Both the position numbers and the translations under genes were made by a program. DNA of 64,000 nt from Manihot esculenta (lineage: Eukaryota > Streptophyta > Magnoliopsida > Malpighiales > Euphorbiaceae), in the NCBI RefSeq assembly GCF_001659605.2, contig NC_035177.2:2108611-2172610 (forward strand), given 5' to 3'. Below are positions 63,301 to 64,000 of this stretch, in pieces. Under the pieces are notes generated by a model that worked only from the letters and a program-made list of their open reading frames with translations, was not told where the DNA came from and ran no database searches. Within the stretch, counting starts at the first letter, position 1. Each line of letters opens with the position of its first letter.

Positions 63301-64000
63301 TCCTCTAACCAGACTAACCAGGAAGAATCAGAAGTTTGTGTGGACCGACCAGTGCGAAGAGAGTTTTGAAGAGCTTAAGAAGAGGTTGACTTCAGCACCA
63401 GTGTTAGCTCTGCCATCTAGTGATGAGGACTTTACAGTCTTTTATGATGCGTCCCGTGTGGGACTGGGTTGTGTACTAATGCAGAATGAGAGGGTGATTG
63501 CTTATGCTTCTAGGCAGCTGAAGAAGCATGAGTTGAATTACCCCACACATGACCTGGAGATGGCAGCAGTAATCTTTGCACTCAAGATGTGGAGGCACTA
63601 CCTCTATGGGGTTAAATGTGAGATCTTCACGGATCATAAGAGCCTACAGTACATCTTGAGTCAAAGAGATTTGAACCTGAGACAGAGAAGATGGGTGGAG
63701 CTGCTGAGTGACTATGATTGCAAGATTCAGTACCATCCGGGTAAGGCGAACGTTGTGGCAGACGCCTTAAGCCGGAAATCACTCGGCAGTTTATCCCACA
63801 TATCGGCAGAAAGGAGGCCAGTGGTGAAGGAGTTTTACAAGCTCATTGAGGAAGGTCTACAGATGGAGTTGTTTGGTACAGGTGCCTTGGTGGCCCAGAT
63901 GAGAGTGGCACCCGTGTTTCTGGAGCAGGTGGCTCAGAAGCAGCATGAGGACCCGGAGTTAGTAAAGATTGCCAGGACTGTTCAGTCAGGCAATGATAGT
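60362..64000 (+). CDS. Element D gag-pol polyprotein, open to the window end (partial)
   Basis: From the ATG at 60362 ([12 protein letters not shown]) the frame is open for 1213 codons to the last base. Order: basic N terminus, Pro/Tyr-rich region, Gag core ([22 protein letters not shown]), two zinc knuckles (first Cys about residue 430; [15 protein letters not shown] intact), protease (Asp of MDPGASHSF about 546), RT (FIDDILVYS, Asp pair about 882-883) and RNase H ([16 protein letters not shown], up to [11 protein letters not shown]). It ends in the linker before the integrase zinc finger. Gag and Pol are a single frame, with no frameshift or stop between them. Possible weaknesses are RSRYHQL where C has RSGYHQL, and FYDAS for FCDAS in RNase H. 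It is the best candidate here for an active copy. Confidence 0.92.
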   Translation, partial: MRGTRRSARLTGVPPEDEGTSARPPTLPRAMSCRANRERVSRDPRRSFDASRRGTDRGGSSSDVREVMEEDQRRDGNLDVSMEEEGTGESQGGVQASGYGFPPHYPPFPQGSGYPMGGTSDYSSFNPYPTYMPYPPFYPPYTQYPAYPPSPFYPNPANPTSENAAPPPPPPTEPAAPVTQPPRPSSADGSKVKMTDYLKLDAPKYKSGDDPFEYLRVVKTITDELGANDSRAIQMAGFTLKCKKAREWFKCYVDPRLDGMTWEEFANEFAGWAFPDSSRELKMIEFEQLRQTEHMSVEEFTDKFLELLPFSGQALDSDTKKAKRYVMKLHSRYSSLIQSVERESFHTVVDMARRMEASAIVEGSVKQSVTQSSGVKTPGRGGPSLSSQSSSKKRWDNTTKKLKKNKFWNKLKSGLGFGGGSSSGSDGTECQRCGRPHRGVCRAGTNTCFRCGQEGHIARECPRAPFMGQPQQTASGSVAQPAAPATTQGSGRGRGRGAASSSGSRGEGPSASARIFTMTQQEANTSNTVVSGNLVIGCSDVYALMDPGASHSFIAPRAVERLGLIVSGLECPLWVSGPKCDPSVAVSVCQYSPVFVEGRCLSADLVVLDLTDFDVILGMDWLSTHGATLDCRDKVVKFRDQNGSEVVFRGDKRGTPRGLISALQARRLLRKGCQGYLAHVRELDSQVREPASVPVVREFQDVFPDELPGLPPAREIEFEIELVPGARPISIPPYRMAPAELKELKEQLQELVEKGFIRQSTSPWGAPVLFVRKKDGSLRLCIDYRQLNKVTTKNRYPLPRIDDLFDQLAGAGCFSKIDLRSRYHQLRIRDEDVPKTAFRTRYGHFEFLVMPFGLTNAPAAFMDLMNRVFSQYLDHFVIVFIDDILVYSRNAEEHAHHLRLVLQTLREHGLYAKFSKCEFWLRSISFLGHVVSENGIEVDPKKTETVANWPRPTSVTEIRSFLGLAGYYRRFVQDFSKIAAPLTRLTRKNQKFVWTDQCEESFEELKKRLTSAPVLALPSSDEDFTVFYDASRVGLGCVLMQNERVIAYASRQLKKHELNYPTHDLEMAAVIFALKMWRHYLYGVKCEIFTDHKSLQYILSQRDLNLRQRRWVELLSDYDCKIQYHPGKANVVADALSRKSLGSLSHISAERRPVVKEFYKLIEEGLQMELFGTGALVAQMRVAPVFLEQVAQKQHEDPELVKIARTVQSGNDS

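Larger units (their letters stand above)
57799..64000 (+). mobile_element. Element D: Ty3/gypsy chromovirus with open gag-pol, runs off the window
   Basis: The 5' LTR (57799-60089) is preceded by TTGAT (57794-57798), the probable left target-site copy. A primer site at 60093 and gag-pol from 60362 follow. No stop occurs up to the last base. The right half, including the rest of integrase, the polypurine tract and the 3' LTR, lies beyond the window. It resembles element C most closely in LTR and coding sequence. Confidence 0.93.

Overview
This is a 64 kb piece of a eudicot nuclear genome. It holds spliced genes with GT..AG introns, very AT-rich intergenic DNA and large LTR retrotransposons. 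The repeat content suggests a woody Euphorbiaceae-type plant (cassava or rubber-tree relatives), but that is a guess. Only two host genes are evident. One is a PHT4;6-type Golgi anion/phosphate transporter with a single coding exon on the plus strand (28635-29963) and a 5'-leader intron. The other is the ribosome-assembly kinase RIO2 on the minus strand, with 13 coding exons (54514 down to 49215, 471 aa). They are convergent and about 19 kb apart, and a retrotransposon nest fills the gap.

Transposable elements make up most of the rest. One family of Ty3/gypsy chromoviruses (Tekay/Del-like, C-terminal chromodomain, initiator-Met tRNA primer site, roughly 2.1-2.3 kb LTRs running TGTAATACCCGG...GTTACA) appears as four coding elements and three solo LTRs. 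Element A (1-23259, 5' end outside the window) is old and broken. It contains solo LTR A1 (1831-3946) and solo LTR A2 (starts 5030, ends 17820). A2 is itself split by a complete element B (5112-14515, TSD TAAGC) and by solo LTR A3 (15138-16424, TSD ATATG). Element C (33628-43482, TSD ATAAA) sits inside the integrase region of an old minus-strand Ty1/copia element E (31254-46122). Element D (57799 to beyond the window end) has a gag-pol frame that is open for all 1213 codons visible.

Relics between these include a copia gag (about 23.5-24.4 kb), three LINE fragments (about 25.1-25.8 kb plus, 30.2-30.6 kb minus, 46.2-47.1 kb plus) and a probable MITE in a RIO2 intron. The stretches 25.8-27.4, 47.1-49.2 and 55.5-57.8 kb are AT-rich with little recognisable content.

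The most interesting structure is in the gypsy LTRs. Pairs of a 13-bp dyad (TTCGGC-N-GCCGAA) lie exactly 20 bp apart, about 68 bp upstream of the TATA box. The same dyad recurs in 54-55-bp tandem units in the transcribed part. A strong splice donor after the TATA box and an acceptor about ten bases before the gag ATG suggest that the gag-pol mRNA leader is spliced. A conserved hairpin lies directly before the polypurine tract. All coordinates and exon joins were derived by eye.
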